Notes: generated by a model from the sequence alone, not told the origin. DNA of 64,000 nt from Lysinibacillus sp. JNUCC-52 (GCF_015999545.1 NZ_CP065546.1:3380001-3444000); one strand, 5' to 3'. Shown: positions 1 to 9,480, counted from the stretch's first letter. Numbers and translations are program-made.

Positions 1-404
1 GGGTAGGGCTTAGTGAAAACGATTTAAAAAAATATCCACATCAGTTTAGTGGTGGCCAATTGCAACGTATTAATATAGCAAGGGCCCTTTCACTTAAACC
101 AAAGCTAATTGTTTTGGACGAATCTGTCAGTAGTCTAGATATGGTGAATCAAACGCTTATTTTAGGGTTGCTTAGAGACCTCAAAAAGGATTTTGGATTA
201 TCTTATTTTTTTATTACACATGATATTAAAGCTGCCTGTGCAATTAGTGATACATTAGGAGTATTAGAAAAAGGACAATTAGTCGATTTATATACATCAA
301 AACAACAATTTTTTACTGCAGATCACCCTGTTGTAAAGGAAATGATAGGCTCTATGCTGCCTGAGCATCCACAACATCGGTGCCAGTCACTAAAACAATT
401 CTAA
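1..404 (+). CDS. ABC transporter ATP-binding protein, 3' part (DppF/NikE/CntF-like)
   Basis: Cut at the left window edge; the frame is open from base 3. What remains is the second half of a nucleotide-binding domain: the signature FSGGQLQR, Walker B LIVLDE, the D-loop SSLD and the switch histidine in FITHD. The short C-terminal tail and sequence style are those of oligopeptide/nickel/opine-metallophore ATPases. It would energise import of a peptide or metal-chelate substrate at the membrane. An MFS exporter follows, the order seen at the end of the staphylopine operon (cntF-cntE), but substrate specificity cannot be proved here. Oddity: the last seven codons (CQSLKQF) and the stop codon lie inside a dispersed palindromic repeat, so the native C-terminus was probably replaced by a repeat insertion. 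Confidence 0.85.
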   Translation, partial: VGLSENDLKKYPHQFSGGQLQRINIARALSLKPKLIVLDESVSSLDMVNQTLILGLLRDLKKDFGLSYFFITHDIKAACAISDTLGVLEKGQLVDLYTSKQQFFTADHPVVKEMIGSMLPEHPQHRCQSLKQF

Positions 405-424
405 ATTGTTTTAGTGACTGGCAC
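380..424. terminator. Perfect 21-bp palindrome / bidirectional terminator (GTGCCAGTCAC repeat, copy 1)
   Basis: Arms 380-400 and 404-424 are exact inverted complements with a 3-nt loop, followed by T5. The stop codon of the ABC gene (402-404) starts in the loop. Other full or partial copies are at 2085, 32592, 32838, 37222 and 51058, so this is a dispersed repeat that doubles as an intrinsic terminator. Confidence 0.85.
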
Positions 425-465
425 TTTTTCATATATTTTAGTAAAAGCCAATAGGAGTAGATTTA

Positions 466-1707
466 ATGGACAAACAAAATAGCAAATACAGGTGGATTGT
501 ATTTGTTGTTGTATTGTTTACGTATTTGTTAATGGCAAGTCAGCGAACAGCTCCTGGATTAATTACAGAACAATTAATGCGTGATTTTCACGTCACAGCA
601 TCAACGATTGGCTTGTTAACGAGTATACAATTTTTTGTATATACGAGTTTGCAAATTCCAATGGGGATTTTAGCTGATCGTTATGGCCCGAATTTTTTCT
701 TAATTATTGGTGCGACGCTCACAGGTTTCGGCACAATTATTTATAGTTTTGGTACCCACGAATTTGTCTTATTCTTTTCCAGAATACTTACGGGAATAGG
801 GGATGCGACCATATGGGTTAATATGGTGCTTATTTTAGCTCAATGGTTTTATCGAAAGGAATTTGTTCGGTTAATTGGCATAGCAGGCATGACAGGGAGC
901 CTTGGTTTTTTATTAGCGACAGTTCCTTTCTCCGAATGGATAGATTTACTTGGTTGGAGAGCAGCATTTTTCTCAGCGGGGTTATTATTATGTATATGTG
1001 GCATTGTTCTTTATTTTGTACTTGTAAAAAAGCCGAAATTACTTTTTAAGGATGAGCAAGTATTGGTCACAGCAGAGGGGCAACGAGAAAAACCATTTGT
1101 TTTAGTGAAAAGAATATTTTCACATCCGCAAGCATGGGCTCTATTTTTTTGTCATTTCGGTGTTGTAGGTGGCTATGTAGGGTTTATTAGCTCTTGGGCT
1201 GTACCATATGGGACGAATATGTATGACATGACACGTTCGGATGCAAGTCAATTCATTATGGTAGGTCTTATTGGGGCACTTATTGGAGCACCTTTAACTA
1301 GTTGGATATCAAGTAAGGTAGAAACAATAAAAAAGCCATATATAATCGTTCATATTATCGTTTTACTCGGATGGTGTTCGTTCTTACTATTCAAAGGGTA
1401 TCCTTCCTTGTTTCTGCTCATGCTATTATTTTTTATTATAGGCTTTGGATACGGTGCAAGTGCCCTAACGTTTGCGGCTGTACGACAATCATTCCCGTTA
1501 AATGAAGCGGGTATAGTTTCAGGGTTTGCGAATACAGGTGGTTTTTTAAGTGCTGTCTTACTACCGATTATTTTCGGATATTTATTGGATTATTTTCAAT
1601 CTACTACAGGTAATTTAGCTAATGGCTATTACTATGGATTTTTTGCGCCAGTTATTTTCTCCATTATTGGTTTGTTTGGCGTGTTGTTCTTTAAAGAAAA
1701 GCGTTGA
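466..1707 (+). CDS. MFS transporter (possible metallophore exporter, CntE-like)
   Basis: 413 aa with about 12 hydrophobic segments and an MFS loop 2-3 motif around GILADRYGP (residues 66-74). Typical MFS length. The ATG has an AGGAG site eight bases upstream. It exports or imports a small solute by ion coupling. It lies 61 bp after the ABC ATPase gene but is separated from it by a strong terminator hairpin, so it may need its own promoter or read-through. In the staphylopine-type operon the last two genes are an ATPase and an MFS exporter; that parallel is the only hint of substrate. It could equally be an NNP/sugar-acid-type MFS. Confidence 0.8.
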   Translation: MDKQNSKYRWIVFVVVLFTYLLMASQRTAPGLITEQLMRDFHVTASTIGLLTSIQFFVYTSLQIPMGILADRYGPNFFLIIGATLTGFGTIIYSFGTHEFVLFFSRILTGIGDATIWVNMVLILAQWFYRKEFVRLIGIAGMTGSLGFLLATVPFSEWIDLLGWRAAFFSAGLLLCICGIVLYFVLVKKPKLLFKDEQVLVTAEGQREKPFVLVKRIFSHPQAWALFFCHFGVVGGYVGFISSWAVPYGTNMYDMTRSDASQFIMVGLIGALIGAPLTSWISSKVETIKKPYIIVHIIVLLGWCSFLLFKGYPSLFLLMLLFFIIGFGYGASALTFAAVRQSFPLNEAGIVSGFANTGGFLSAVLLPIIFGYLLDYFQSTTGNLANGYYYGFFAPVIFSIIGLFGVLFFKEKR

Positions 1708-1972
1708 GAACTACGACCTCATAAGGGAAATGTATACCTATTTAGTATAAGTGAAAGATTATAATTTACGTTTATCGGGAAAAATGAAATTAATGTGAAT
1801 TAAAATAACGCTGTAGTTGGTAAAATTATTATAGTAATAGAGCAGTTTAGTTGAAGAAATAGAAGTAGAAGGGTATTTTAAATAGGTAAACTAAAGTGGT
1901 GGAATTTTATCAATTTCATGCATAGCGAAAAAATTTTGTTCCACTTTACGTATGGGAAGGAGCAACAACGTT

Positions 1973-2080
1973 TTGGGTATAACTAGTATGGTCGGATACG
2001 TAATTATAGGTGCGTTACTTATTCTTTTATTAGTCTTCGTTATTGTTATGATTAACGGAGCGAAGAAAAGTAAAAAATAA
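1973..2080 (+). CDS. Small single-span membrane protein, 35 aa
   Basis: TTG start with GGAAGGAG ten bases upstream (1955-1962). An internal ATG at 1988 has no usable site. The peptide is one long hydrophobic helix (VIIGALLILLLVFVIVMI) followed by a positive tail ending KKSKK, so it is expected N-out/C-in in the membrane. It stands alone between the MFS gene and the SASP gene and shares the repeat terminator at 2085-2133. I do not recognise the family. Support comes from the ribosome site, the complete transmembrane pattern and the terminator just after the stop. Confidence 0.55.
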   Translation: MGITSMVGYVIIGALLILLLVFVIVMINGAKKSKK

Positions 2081-2084
2081 AATT

Positions 2085-2133
2085 AAGTGCCAGTCACTAA
2101 AACAATTCAGAATTGTTTTAGTGACTGGCACTT
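2085..2133. terminator. Bidirectional terminator (GTGCCAGTCAC repeat, copy 2)
   Basis: Arms 2085-2107 and 2111-2133 form a 23-bp perfect stem with a 3-nt loop, with T-rich flanks on both sides. It serves the small gene on the left and the convergent SASP gene on the right. Apart from the loop and end bases it is almost identical to the copy at 380-424. Confidence 0.85.
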
Positions 2134-2141
2134 TTTTTAAT

Positions 2142-2342
2142 TTAGTAACCTTTTGCTCTTTTTTCAGCCATTTCTACTAGTCGTTTTGTGATTTCGCCAC
2201 CAACTGAACCATTAGCGCGAGAAGAAGCATCTGGCCCAAGTTGTACGCCGAATTCTTGTGCAATTTCATATTTCATTTGATTGACAGCTTCTTGTACGCC
2301 AGGTACTTGGAGCTTATTTGAACTTCGATTGTTATTAGCCAT
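2142..2342 (-). CDS. Alpha/beta-type small acid-soluble spore protein
   Basis: 66 aa. It coats and protects spore DNA and is degraded at germination. It matches the family through the N-terminal [11 protein letters not shown], the germination-protease-like segment [10 protein letters not shown] and the C-terminal [13 protein letters not shown]. Start chosen at ATG 2342 because AGGAGGTGAG sits just upstream; the GTG three codons earlier is part of that site. A sigma-G-like promoter lies upstream (2365-2393). Monocistronic, ending at the shared repeat terminator. Confidence 0.95.
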   Translation of the reverse strand: MANNNRSSNKLQVPGVQEAVNQMKYEIAQEFGVQLGPDASSRANGSVGGEITKRLVEMAEKRAKGY

Positions 2343-2364
2343 TTTTCTCACCTCCTTGTGCTAT

Positions 2365-2393
2365 TAGAATGGTCGCAAGCATGTTTTTCATAC
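2365..2393 (-). promoter_or_regulatory. Sigma-G-type promoter of the SASP gene
   Basis: On the minus strand: -35 GTATG (2389-2393), 17-bp spacer, -10 CATTCTA (2365-2371). This fits the known sigma-G pattern (GHATR, 17-18 bp, CATxxTA) and the forespore role of SASPs. Confidence 0.6.
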
Positions 2394-2533
2394 ATTTTAA
2401 AAGAAGGAAATGTGCAAACTATATACTATAGTTAGGAATAACAGGAAAGCAGCTAAAAATGCAATTTACTCTGTTATAATAAATCCTGGCTCTTAAAATT
2501 AAGGATTAGCTAGAAGATCAAGGAGGTTTTGAT

Positions 2534-3034
2534 ATGACGAATAATGATATTTTAATTCGTTTACGATATGCACTAGATATTAAAAATACGGATATGGTGG
2601 AAATTTTTAAGCTAGGTGGTATGAAGTTTTCAAAAGAAGATATATTAAACATGCTTATAAAAGTTAAAGATGAAGCAGAAGAGGACATTCCTGAAAATTA
2701 CATCAAATGTAATAACAAAATGGTAGAGGCATTTCTAAATGGTTTAATTACATTTAAACGTGGTGCCCAACAATCTAAACAAGGGCAACCAGAAGGACCT
2801 CCAGCAGTGACAGGAAATGAAAGCCCGAATAATATGCTAATGAAAAAAGTGAAAATTGCAATGGCTTTAACTACCGAGGATATGCTGGATATTTTATATG
2901 AAGGTGGCGTGTCTGTATCGAAAGGGGAACTCGGTGCAATTTTAAGAAATCCTAGCCATCGTAACTACAAAGAATGCGGTGATCGATTTGTAAGGAATTT
3001 TTTAAAGGGATTAACATATAAATATAGAGACTAA
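2534..3034 (+). CDS. DUF1456 (YehS-like) protein
   Basis: 166 aa made of two related halves (about residues 4-70 and 100-163). Each has the pattern R/K-x-A-L-x-I/T-x-x-D-M, a GG..(F/V)SK motif and a final CxxxxxxxFLxGL. This internal duplication is the hallmark of DUF1456/YehS proteins, whose function is unknown. ATG with AAGGAGG eight bases upstream. Stands alone. The linker (residues 76-98) is Gln/Pro/Gly-rich. Confidence 0.85.
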   Translation: MTNNDILIRLRYALDIKNTDMVEIFKLGGMKFSKEDILNMLIKVKDEAEEDIPENYIKCNNKMVEAFLNGLITFKRGAQQSKQGQPEGPPAVTGNESPNNMLMKKVKIAMALTTEDMLDILYEGGVSVSKGELGAILRNPSHRNYKECGDRFVRNFLKGLTYKYRD

Positions 3035-3186
3035 GAAACAAACATTCCATAAATAAAAAATATATTGTAAAAGTACCATTTTTTTCTTTTATCCATTGCA
3101 ATATGTGACGAAATTGTGTACACTTGAATTGACACAAAGCTGTCACAAAAGGGAAAAGAAATGTTCATGAACAGAGGGGTGCTTTT

Positions 3187-3381
3187 ATGATATTTTTTGA
3201 TCTTATTTTAATTGTTGTTTCTTGCATTAGTATTCCATTAATAGTAGCTATCATGTTAGATATTTTTTATGCAGAACACAAAAAAGTTCGTTTTTCATTA
3301 CGCCGTACTTCAGTATGGTATATGTTTGTTTTTGCTCTATCCTTTATTCCATCTGTGTTACTCGTAACACAATTTACATGA
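3187..3381 (+). CDS. Small two-span membrane protein, 64 aa
   Basis: Two hydrophobic helices (about residues 4-26 and 44-62) joined by a short positive loop (HKKVRFSLRR), giving a likely hairpin topology. GAGGGGTG precedes the ATG. A terminator follows at 3426. Family not recognised; resembles short membrane proteins of unknown function in Bacillaceae. Confidence 0.6.
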   Translation: MIFFDLILIVVSCISIPLIVAIMLDIFYAEHKKVRFSLRRTSVWYMFVFALSFIPSVLLVTQFT

Positions 3382-3425
3382 TTTTCTTTAATAAACATTT
3401 AGGGGTAAGTGTTTATTACTAGCTG

Positions 3426-3462
3426 AGCAGCGACACGTTTTATCACGTGTTGCTGCTTTTTT
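3426..3462 (+). terminator. Intrinsic terminator
   Basis: AGCAGCGACACG pairs with CGTGTTGCTGCT around a 6-8 nt loop, then a T-run. Confidence 0.8.
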
Positions 3463-3571
3463 GTATTGTTCAGCTATTTAAATGAAGAATGAAAAGAGAG
3501 ATGACTGAATAAGATTTCTAATATAAAGTTGTATTTTCCTATCTATTATTCATATTGAGGGTGGAATAATA

Positions 3572-4267
3572 ATGAAAACAGTCTTTCTACTATTGTTAGG
3601 TATAATTTATTTGTTTTTAGCAAATGCAATGGAAGCTATACTCATTAAAAAAACCTATTTCTTAATTGGCATTGCTTTAGTCACAGTCGCGACAATTCGT
3701 TATATTAAATGGAAATATCATACTTATAAATTAATGACAGAGCTTAAAAGAGCAAGTGAAGAAGAGTTAAACAATATCCCCCATACACATAGCACAATCG
3801 CCAATAACGGTTTACAGGCGTTATTGCTAAATGAGCATACAAAAACATTATTAGTGGCGATGAAAGAAGATTGGGAAGCGGAGTTGACCAAGAAGGAAGT
3901 CCAATTTAATGAAATTTATGAAGTAGCCATAATGGAAGACGGTCATATTATTGCGATAACAAGTAATGGATTATTTAATGAATCTTTACTAGAGGAAGAC
4001 CATCGCTCTTTAGGAGAGGAAGAGGATATGGACGAGGATGAATCGGAGGAAATAGAGGAGGTTTCACACTTAGCTATAAAGTTGGTAGTAGATAATATTA
4101 CTGCTCCGATTATTGAATATGCTTTTTTGGAATTGGAGGATGCAATATCTAAAGAAGATGATTCGTATCAAGAAGCAATGGAGTTATGTGAACAATGGTT
4201 TCAAAAAATCAGTATTATTATAAAGCGCTATGAGTTGGAAAGGGTGCCTATTCGGCGTTGGCAGTAA
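3572..4267 (+). CDS. Membrane-anchored acidic protein, 231 aa, unknown
   Basis: Two N-terminal membrane helices (residues 3-23 and 28-44), then a cytoplasmic-looking domain with a very acidic stretch near residues 140-165 (EEEDMDEDESEE...). Start ATG with GAGGGTGG upstream. No known domain recognised. It ends on a hairpin shared with the convergent chemotaxis receptor gene. Confidence 0.65.
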   Translation: MKTVFLLLLGIIYLFLANAMEAILIKKTYFLIGIALVTVATIRYIKWKYHTYKLMTELKRASEEELNNIPHTHSTIANNGLQALLLNEHTKTLLVAMKEDWEAELTKKEVQFNEIYEVAIMEDGHIIAITSNGLFNESLLEEDHRSLGEEEDMDEDESEEIEEVSHLAIKLVVDNITAPIIEYAFLELEDAISKEDDSYQEAMELCEQWFQKISIIIKRYELERVPIRRWQ

Positions 4268-4302
4268 AAAAAGCTATCCGCAAAAAATCGGATAGCTTTT
4301 TA
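4268..4302. terminator. Bidirectional terminator
   Basis: AAAAAGCTATCCG and CGGATAGCTTTTT form a 13-bp stem with A/T tails on both sides, between convergent genes. Confidence 0.85.
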
Positions 4303-4306
4303 ACTG

Positions 4307-6001
4307 TTATAAAGTAAATTTTTGTAGTTGGGTATTTAGCTCTTCAGCCATTTCTGCAAGCTGATTAGCACTCTTTGTAATTTCATCCATTGTTGCCGCT
4401 GTTTCTTCGACAGTTGCAGTTGTTTGCTCTACGCCTGCTGCAGATTCTTGTGAAATAGAAGCCATTTCATCAATAGAGCCATTAATCATTTCGGAGTGTT
4501 GCGAAATTTTTGTTAAGTTATTGGAAATGACATTAATATTGTCATTCATATCTTCAATCGCTTGAGAAATTTGATCGAACGTGTTATTTGTTTGATCTAA
4601 TTGTGCAGTACCTTTTCGAACTTCCTCGTAGCCTGATTGTAGAGAACTCGTTACATTTCCTGTTTCATTTTGAATACGATGAACAATTGTAGAAATATCA
4701 GTAACAGAGAATTGTACTTGTTCAGCAAGCTTACGTACCTCATCTGCAACAACTGCAAAGCCTTTGCCATGCTCTCCTGCACGTGCTGCTTCAATTGCAG
4801 CATTTAAAGCAAGCAAATTCGTTTGGTTTGAAATCTCATCAATTACTGAAACAAGCTTTGAAATTTCAGCAGACTGTTCGTTTAAGCCTTCTACCTTTTT
4901 CACAGAATCTAAAACAATGTCATTAATAGTCGCCATTTGTTTTGTTGATTGGACCATTAATTTTTTACCTGACGTTGTTAAGTCATGTACATGCCCAGAA
5001 TGTTCTTTTAACTCCACTCCTTCTTGTGTTGTTTCATGAATGTTGCGTTGGAAAGTTGTCATTGTTTCTGCTAAATCACTAGCTGTGGACGCTTGTGTTT
5101 CTGTTCCAGTAGCCAGCTCTTGCATAGTATATGAAATTTGTTCTGTACCTGTTTGAACTTCGTTAGCAGATTGCGCTAATTCTTCACTGCTAGCTGCAAC
5201 TGTTTCAGAAACATTATGAATAGAGCTAATCGTTTCCTGTAATTTATCATTCAAGTCATTGGCAGAAAGCATTAATTGTCCAATCTCATCTTGATTAGTA
5301 ACTGAAAACTTATCATGTCGCAAATTCCCATCAGCTAATTCTCTCATACGATTGGAAACAATTTTAACGGGTTTAGAAATGCGACTTGCTGTAAAAATTG
5401 CTAAAAGAATGCCTGCAATAATTAGAATGAGACTGACAACAGACCCAATTGATTTATTGTTTGAACTTGTTGATACGACATCATTGCCGACTTGCGTAAT
5501 CGAGTCATAGCGTTTATCAGACACTTCTTCATAGCCATCACGAACTTCATTTACAAGTTCATTCATAGCTGTTAAATTTTCTAATGCTAATTGTTTGTCG
5601 CCCTTTTTATAAACTTCAAAAACTTCACTATTAACACGGTTGCTCCATTCACGTGCCATCACTACTAGTTCTTCACGTTCTGCTGTTTTTTCATATTGCT
5701 CCACGATACTGTTATTATCCTCAGCAATTTGACGGTACTTATTAAAAGTATCTATGTATTTTTCATCGCCTGTTACAACATAACTTAAAGCTGCAGATAA
5801 TCGTACACTTATAGACATAGACAAATTTTTACTTGCTTCTAAAACAACTAAATCTTCTTTCACAAGTACTTTTGCTTGTTTCTCCATGTTCGTGTTCGAA
5901 AAATAAGTATAAGTAGTAAAACACACAAATAATACTAATAAAATGATAAATCTACTTAAAATGCGTGCTTTGATTGATTTAAACTGAAATAAAGGGTTCA
6001 T
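4307..6001 (-). CDS. Methyl-accepting chemotaxis protein
   Basis: 564 aa transmembrane receptor that feeds the CheA-CheW signalling array. Order: helix TM1 (about residues 15-35), a four-helix-bundle type extracellular sensor (about 36-185), TM2 (about 187-207), HAMP, then the long signalling coiled coil with the conserved tip [19 protein letters not shown]. Start set at the second ATG (6001) because the AAAGGATGG site overlaps the first ATG three codons upstream. Monocistronic. The ligand is unknown. motAB at 47.5 kb in the same window supports a motile cell. Confidence 0.95.
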   Translation of the reverse strand: MNPLFQFKSIKARILSRFIILLVLFVCFTTYTYFSNTNMEKQAKVLVKEDLVVLEASKNLSMSISVRLSAALSYVVTGDEKYIDTFNKYRQIAEDNNSIVEQYEKTAEREELVVMAREWSNRVNSEVFEVYKKGDKQLALENLTAMNELVNEVRDGYEEVSDKRYDSITQVGNDVVSTSSNNKSIGSVVSLILIIAGILLAIFTASRISKPVKIVSNRMRELADGNLRHDKFSVTNQDEIGQLMLSANDLNDKLQETISSIHNVSETVAASSEELAQSANEVQTGTEQISYTMQELATGTETQASTASDLAETMTTFQRNIHETTQEGVELKEHSGHVHDLTTSGKKLMVQSTKQMATINDIVLDSVKKVEGLNEQSAEISKLVSVIDEISNQTNLLALNAAIEAARAGEHGKGFAVVADEVRKLAEQVQFSVTDISTIVHRIQNETGNVTSSLQSGYEEVRKGTAQLDQTNNTFDQISQAIEDMNDNINVISNNLTKISQHSEMINGSIDEMASISQESAAGVEQTTATVEETAATMDEITKSANQLAEMAEELNTQLQKFTL

Positions 6002-6334
6002 TTTTTCCATCCTTTAACTTTTTCTATAGAACGAGTCCTATCTTTTTATTTTATTACTATTTCATAAGAAAAGTAGAATTTTTTTGTTGAAAATACTAAA
6101 AAAGGTTTTTTGGCATAATTAATTTACATTATTATTATATTTTTGTTAGATTGCTAAAGGTGTATATCTATTTGCCTATGTTAATGTCATTTTTAGAAAG
6201 TGTAAAATTATTAAATTCCTACATCTGTGTAGACTGTCCATAAGGGAATTTTCAAAAAAAAAAGCAAGCCCTTGTGGAGCTTGCTTCTGCATCGTATTAA
6301 TATCTAATGCTAATACTTGTACTTTGTAATTGCA
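6002..6334. other. Intergenic region between mcp and lytH
   Basis: AT-rich, no gene seen. It holds the presumed mcp promoter region (no convincing sigma-D match found) and the lytH terminator near 6254-6286. Confidence 0.5.
6254..6286 (-). terminator. Terminator of lytH
   Basis: On the minus strand AAGCAAGC pairs with GCTTGCTT, then a run of ten T. Confidence 0.85.
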
Positions 6335-7330
6335 TTATTGCTTATTCTTTTTGGCTTGACGTTCCCATTGTAAAAGGGATGGGTATGGATCAAATGCCCA
6401 TTCTGTACGGCCATTAAATTTGTATATTCCATAATGAAGATGTGGTGGGAATTTCCCTGAAGTTCCTTCTTTCCCATAGCCAGAGCTACCGACATAACCG
6501 AGTATTGTACCTGGCTCTACAACATCCCCAACCTTAATGTCCTTATTATAGCTGCCAAGATGGGCATAATAATGATAAGAATTATGATTATCACGAATCC
6601 CAATTCGCCATCCACCAAATTGGTTCCAACCTTTGATTTCGACTACACCATAGGAAGTGGAAAGTATAGGTGTACCATAGCTAGCAAATATATCTGTACC
6701 TTCATGGATACGCCTACCGCCCCAGCCTCTGTTATCGCCCCAAGTACCTCTAAAGCTGTAATTGTAGCGAGTTGGAATTGGGAACGTATGTGCATCTAGC
6801 TCAGTTGTTTTGAAATGTTTATACAAAGTAGAAATTGTTACAATTTGATTAACCGCTTCTTCGCTTTTGTAGTATTCCCATAATGCCAATTTGAAGTCCT
6901 CGTCGGTAGAACCAAATTTACTTAAATAGCTTGCCATGGAGTAAATAACATCTACATCATCTTTAGGACTGGCGATTCCATCATTATTGCCATCAAGTCC
7001 CATCCCACCGAAGTAACTGATTGTTTCGGGTATCGTATCTTCCTTGACAGGATTTAATGCGCCTGACCAATATTCATCAGAAAATTGAATGGCAATGTAG
7101 CCATCTCGCTTAGGGATGTCTTTCCGAACAGATTGGAGATTGCGCTCATATTGGTCGATTGCTGCTAAAAAGTGCCATGGAATCAGTAATTCATCGTATT
7201 GTACATAATAAGACATACGTTGTTGTAATATTTCTTCATTACTAGGTCCTTCATTTGCCAAAGTAACTGTTGGGAAGAAATAACTCCACACTAGCGTACA
7301 TGTCAGAAGGAAAATAAAATGACGACTCAA
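6335..7330 (-). CDS. lytH: L-Ala-D-Glu endopeptidase LytH (M23), sporulation
   Basis: 331 aa. In B. subtilis LytH trims cortex peptides to single L-alanine side chains, acting in the mother cell. Signal peptide at residues 1-25 (cleavage near TLA-NE). The N-terminal part resembles a lytic-transglycosylase fold; the C-terminal M23 domain has the zinc motifs HEGTD (about 212) and HLHYG (about 299) plus HYYAHLG. TTG start with AAAGGAGGT seven bases upstream. Divergent from prkA with only about 200 bp between, so sporulation control regions are shared. Length matches the B. subtilis protein. Confidence 0.85.
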   Translation of the reverse strand: MSRHFIFLLTCTLVWSYFFPTVTLANEGPSNEEILQQRMSYYVQYDELLIPWHFLAAIDQYERNLQSVRKDIPKRDGYIAIQFSDEYWSGALNPVKEDTIPETISYFGGMGLDGNNDGIASPKDDVDVIYSMASYLSKFGSTDEDFKLALWEYYKSEEAVNQIVTISTLYKHFKTTELDAHTFPIPTRYNYSFRGTWGDNRGWGGRRIHEGTDIFASYGTPILSTSYGVVEIKGWNQFGGWRIGIRDNHNSYHYYAHLGSYNKDIKVGDVVEPGTILGYVGSSGYGKEGTSGKFPPHLHYGIYKFNGRTEWAFDPYPSLLQWERQAKKNKQ

Positions 7331-7530
7331 AATTGAACCTCCTTTCTACAGATTAGAATAACCGAAATTTTATATTTCATAAGTCCGCTGTCAATACAGT
7401 AATTGGCTTTTTTGTAGCAAGAAAAAAAGAAACAATAAGAAGAAACTTAATCAAAGAAAAAGTAATGGGTATCATAATGTCTTTAACTTCATACTATGTT
7501 ATAAATCAAGCCCTGAATGGAGGGAAGGCT

Positions 7531-9426
7531 ATCAACATTTTAGATAAAGTGAAGAGCTATCGCGAAGAAGAAAATCGACTGAAGTGGGAAGGTACATTTG
7601 CAGATTATCTAAGCATTCTGAAGGAAAGACCTGAAGTTGCTCAAACAGCCCATTCTCGCGTCTACAATATGATTAAAAGCGCTGGTGTAGAGGAACGCGA
7701 TGGGCAAAAAATGTATCAATTTTTCGGGCAAGAAATTTTTGGGCTTGAGTCAGCAATTGAAAGACTGGTGGAGGAATATTTCCATCCAGCAGCGAGAAGA
7801 TTAGATGTTAGAAAACGTATTTTGTTATTGATGGGGCCAGTAAGTGGAGGAAAATCAACGATAGTGACTTTGTTAAAGCGTGGACTTGAACAGTTCTCGC
7901 GTACGGAAGAGGGAGCAGTTTATGCAATTAAAGGATGTCCAATGCATGAGGATCCCCTGCATTTAATTCCACATCATTTACGGAACGACTTTTTTAAAGA
8001 GTATGGAATAAGAATTGAGGGCAGCTTATCGCCTTTAAATACGATGCGTCTTGAAAAAGAATACGATGGACGTATTGAAAATGTCATCATTGAGCGTATC
8101 ACTTTTTCAGAAGACAGACGTGTGGGCATAGGAACCTTTACACCTTCAGATCCAAAATCTCAAGATATTGCGGATTTGACAGGTAGCATTGATTTCTCAA
8201 CAATTGGTGTATTTGGCTCAGAGTCAGACCCTCGTGCTTATCGCTTTGATGGAGAATTAAACAAGGCAAACCGAGGGATGATGGAATTCCAAGAAATGCT
8301 GAAACTAGATGAAAAGTTTTTATGGAATTTATTATCACTGACACAGGAAGGGAACTTTAAGGCAGGAAGGTTTGCGTTGATTAGCGCGGATGAGCTAATC
8401 GTAGCGCATACGAATGAAACAGAATATCGTTCCTTTATTTCAAATAAAAAGAATGAAGCATTACACTCGCGTATTATTGTAATGCCAATACCTTACAATT
8501 TAAAAGTGAGCCAAGAAGAACTGATTTATGAAAAGATGATTAATGAAAGTGATATGTCCCATGTGCATATTGCGCCGCATGCATTGAAGGCCGCAGCAAT
8601 CTTTTCGGTCCTAACAAGACTGGAAGTTCCGAAAAAACAAGGTGTGGATCTTATAAAAAAAATGCGCTTGTACGACGGAGAAAATGTGGAGGGATTTAAT
8701 TCCGTTGACTTAGAGGAGCTTAAAAAAGAGTTTCCGAATGAAGGCATGAACGGTATTGATCCACGGTATATTATTAATCGTATTTCTTCAGCTATTATTC
8801 GAAAAGAAATTCCATCGATTAATGCATTGGATGTTTTGCGAGCACTGAAGGATGGTCTTGATCAGCATGCTTCGATATCGCAGGAAGATCGTGAAAAATA
8901 TATGAACTATATAGCTGTAGCAAGAAGAGAGTATGATGATATTGCTAAAAATGAAGTGCAAAAAGCGTTTGTTTATTCGTATGAGGAATCTGCAAAAACG
9001 TTAATGAATAATTACCTCGATAATGTAGAGGCATTTTGTAATAAGAATAAAATTTTTGACCGCTTGACTGGTGAAGAAATGAATCCAGATGAAAAATTAA
9101 TGCGCTCCATTGAAGAACAAATTGGGATTTCTGAAAATGCGAAAAAGGCATTCCGTGAGGAGATATTAATTCGTATTTCGGCTTACGCGAGAAATGGAAA
9201 GCGGTTTGACTATAATTCTCATGATAGATTACGAGAAGCGATTCAGAAGAAATTATTTGCTGATTTAAAAGATGTTGTAAAAATTACGACTTCTTCAAAA
9301 ATGCCTGATGAGTCACAGTTGAAAAAGATTAATGAAGTTGTGGCAAGACTTGTCGATGAACATGGATATAATACAACGTCAGCAAATGAATTATTACAAT
9401 ATGTAGGAAGCTTACTGAATCGATAG
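7531..9426 (+). CDS. prkA: PrkA serine protein kinase / AAA+ protein
   Basis: 631 aa if started at the ATC codon 7531. Stress- and sporulation-associated AAA+ protein of the YeaG/PrkA family. P-loop GPVSGGKST at residues 102-110, and the highly conserved blocks DPRAYRFDGELNKANRGMMEFQEMLK and HSRIIVMP. Start choice: GGAGGG (7519-7524) lies six bases before ATC 7531, and the following residues (NILDKVKSYREEE) align with the N-terminus of B. subtilis PrkA (MDILKKIEHYREEE), giving the same total length. Upstream ATGs at 7465 and 7477 are in frame but lack a ribosome site. First of the prkA-yhbH-spoVR set. Confidence 0.93.
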   Translation: MNILDKVKSYREEENRLKWEGTFADYLSILKERPEVAQTAHSRVYNMIKSAGVEERDGQKMYQFFGQEIFGLESAIERLVEEYFHPAARRLDVRKRILLLMGPVSGGKSTIVTLLKRGLEQFSRTEEGAVYAIKGCPMHEDPLHLIPHHLRNDFFKEYGIRIEGSLSPLNTMRLEKEYDGRIENVIIERITFSEDRRVGIGTFTPSDPKSQDIADLTGSIDFSTIGVFGSESDPRAYRFDGELNKANRGMMEFQEMLKLDEKFLWNLLSLTQEGNFKAGRFALISADELIVAHTNETEYRSFISNKKNEALHSRIIVMPIPYNLKVSQEELIYEKMINESDMSHVHIAPHALKAAAIFSVLTRLEVPKKQGVDLIKKMRLYDGENVEGFNSVDLEELKKEFPNEGMNGIDPRYIINRISSAIIRKEIPSINALDVLRALKDGLDQHASISQEDREKYMNYIAVARREYDDIAKNEVQKAFVYSYEESAKTLMNNYLDNVEAFCNKNKIFDRLTGEEMNPDEKLMRSIEEQIGISENAKKAFREEILIRISAYARNGKRFDYNSHDRLREAIQKKLFADLKDVVKITTSSKMPDESQLKKINEVVARLVDEHGYNTTSANELLQYVGSLLNR

Positions 9427-9480
9427 TTTTCATTTTAGTGGCAGCCACAATTATGCACTAGCGTAATTGATAGACGTAAT

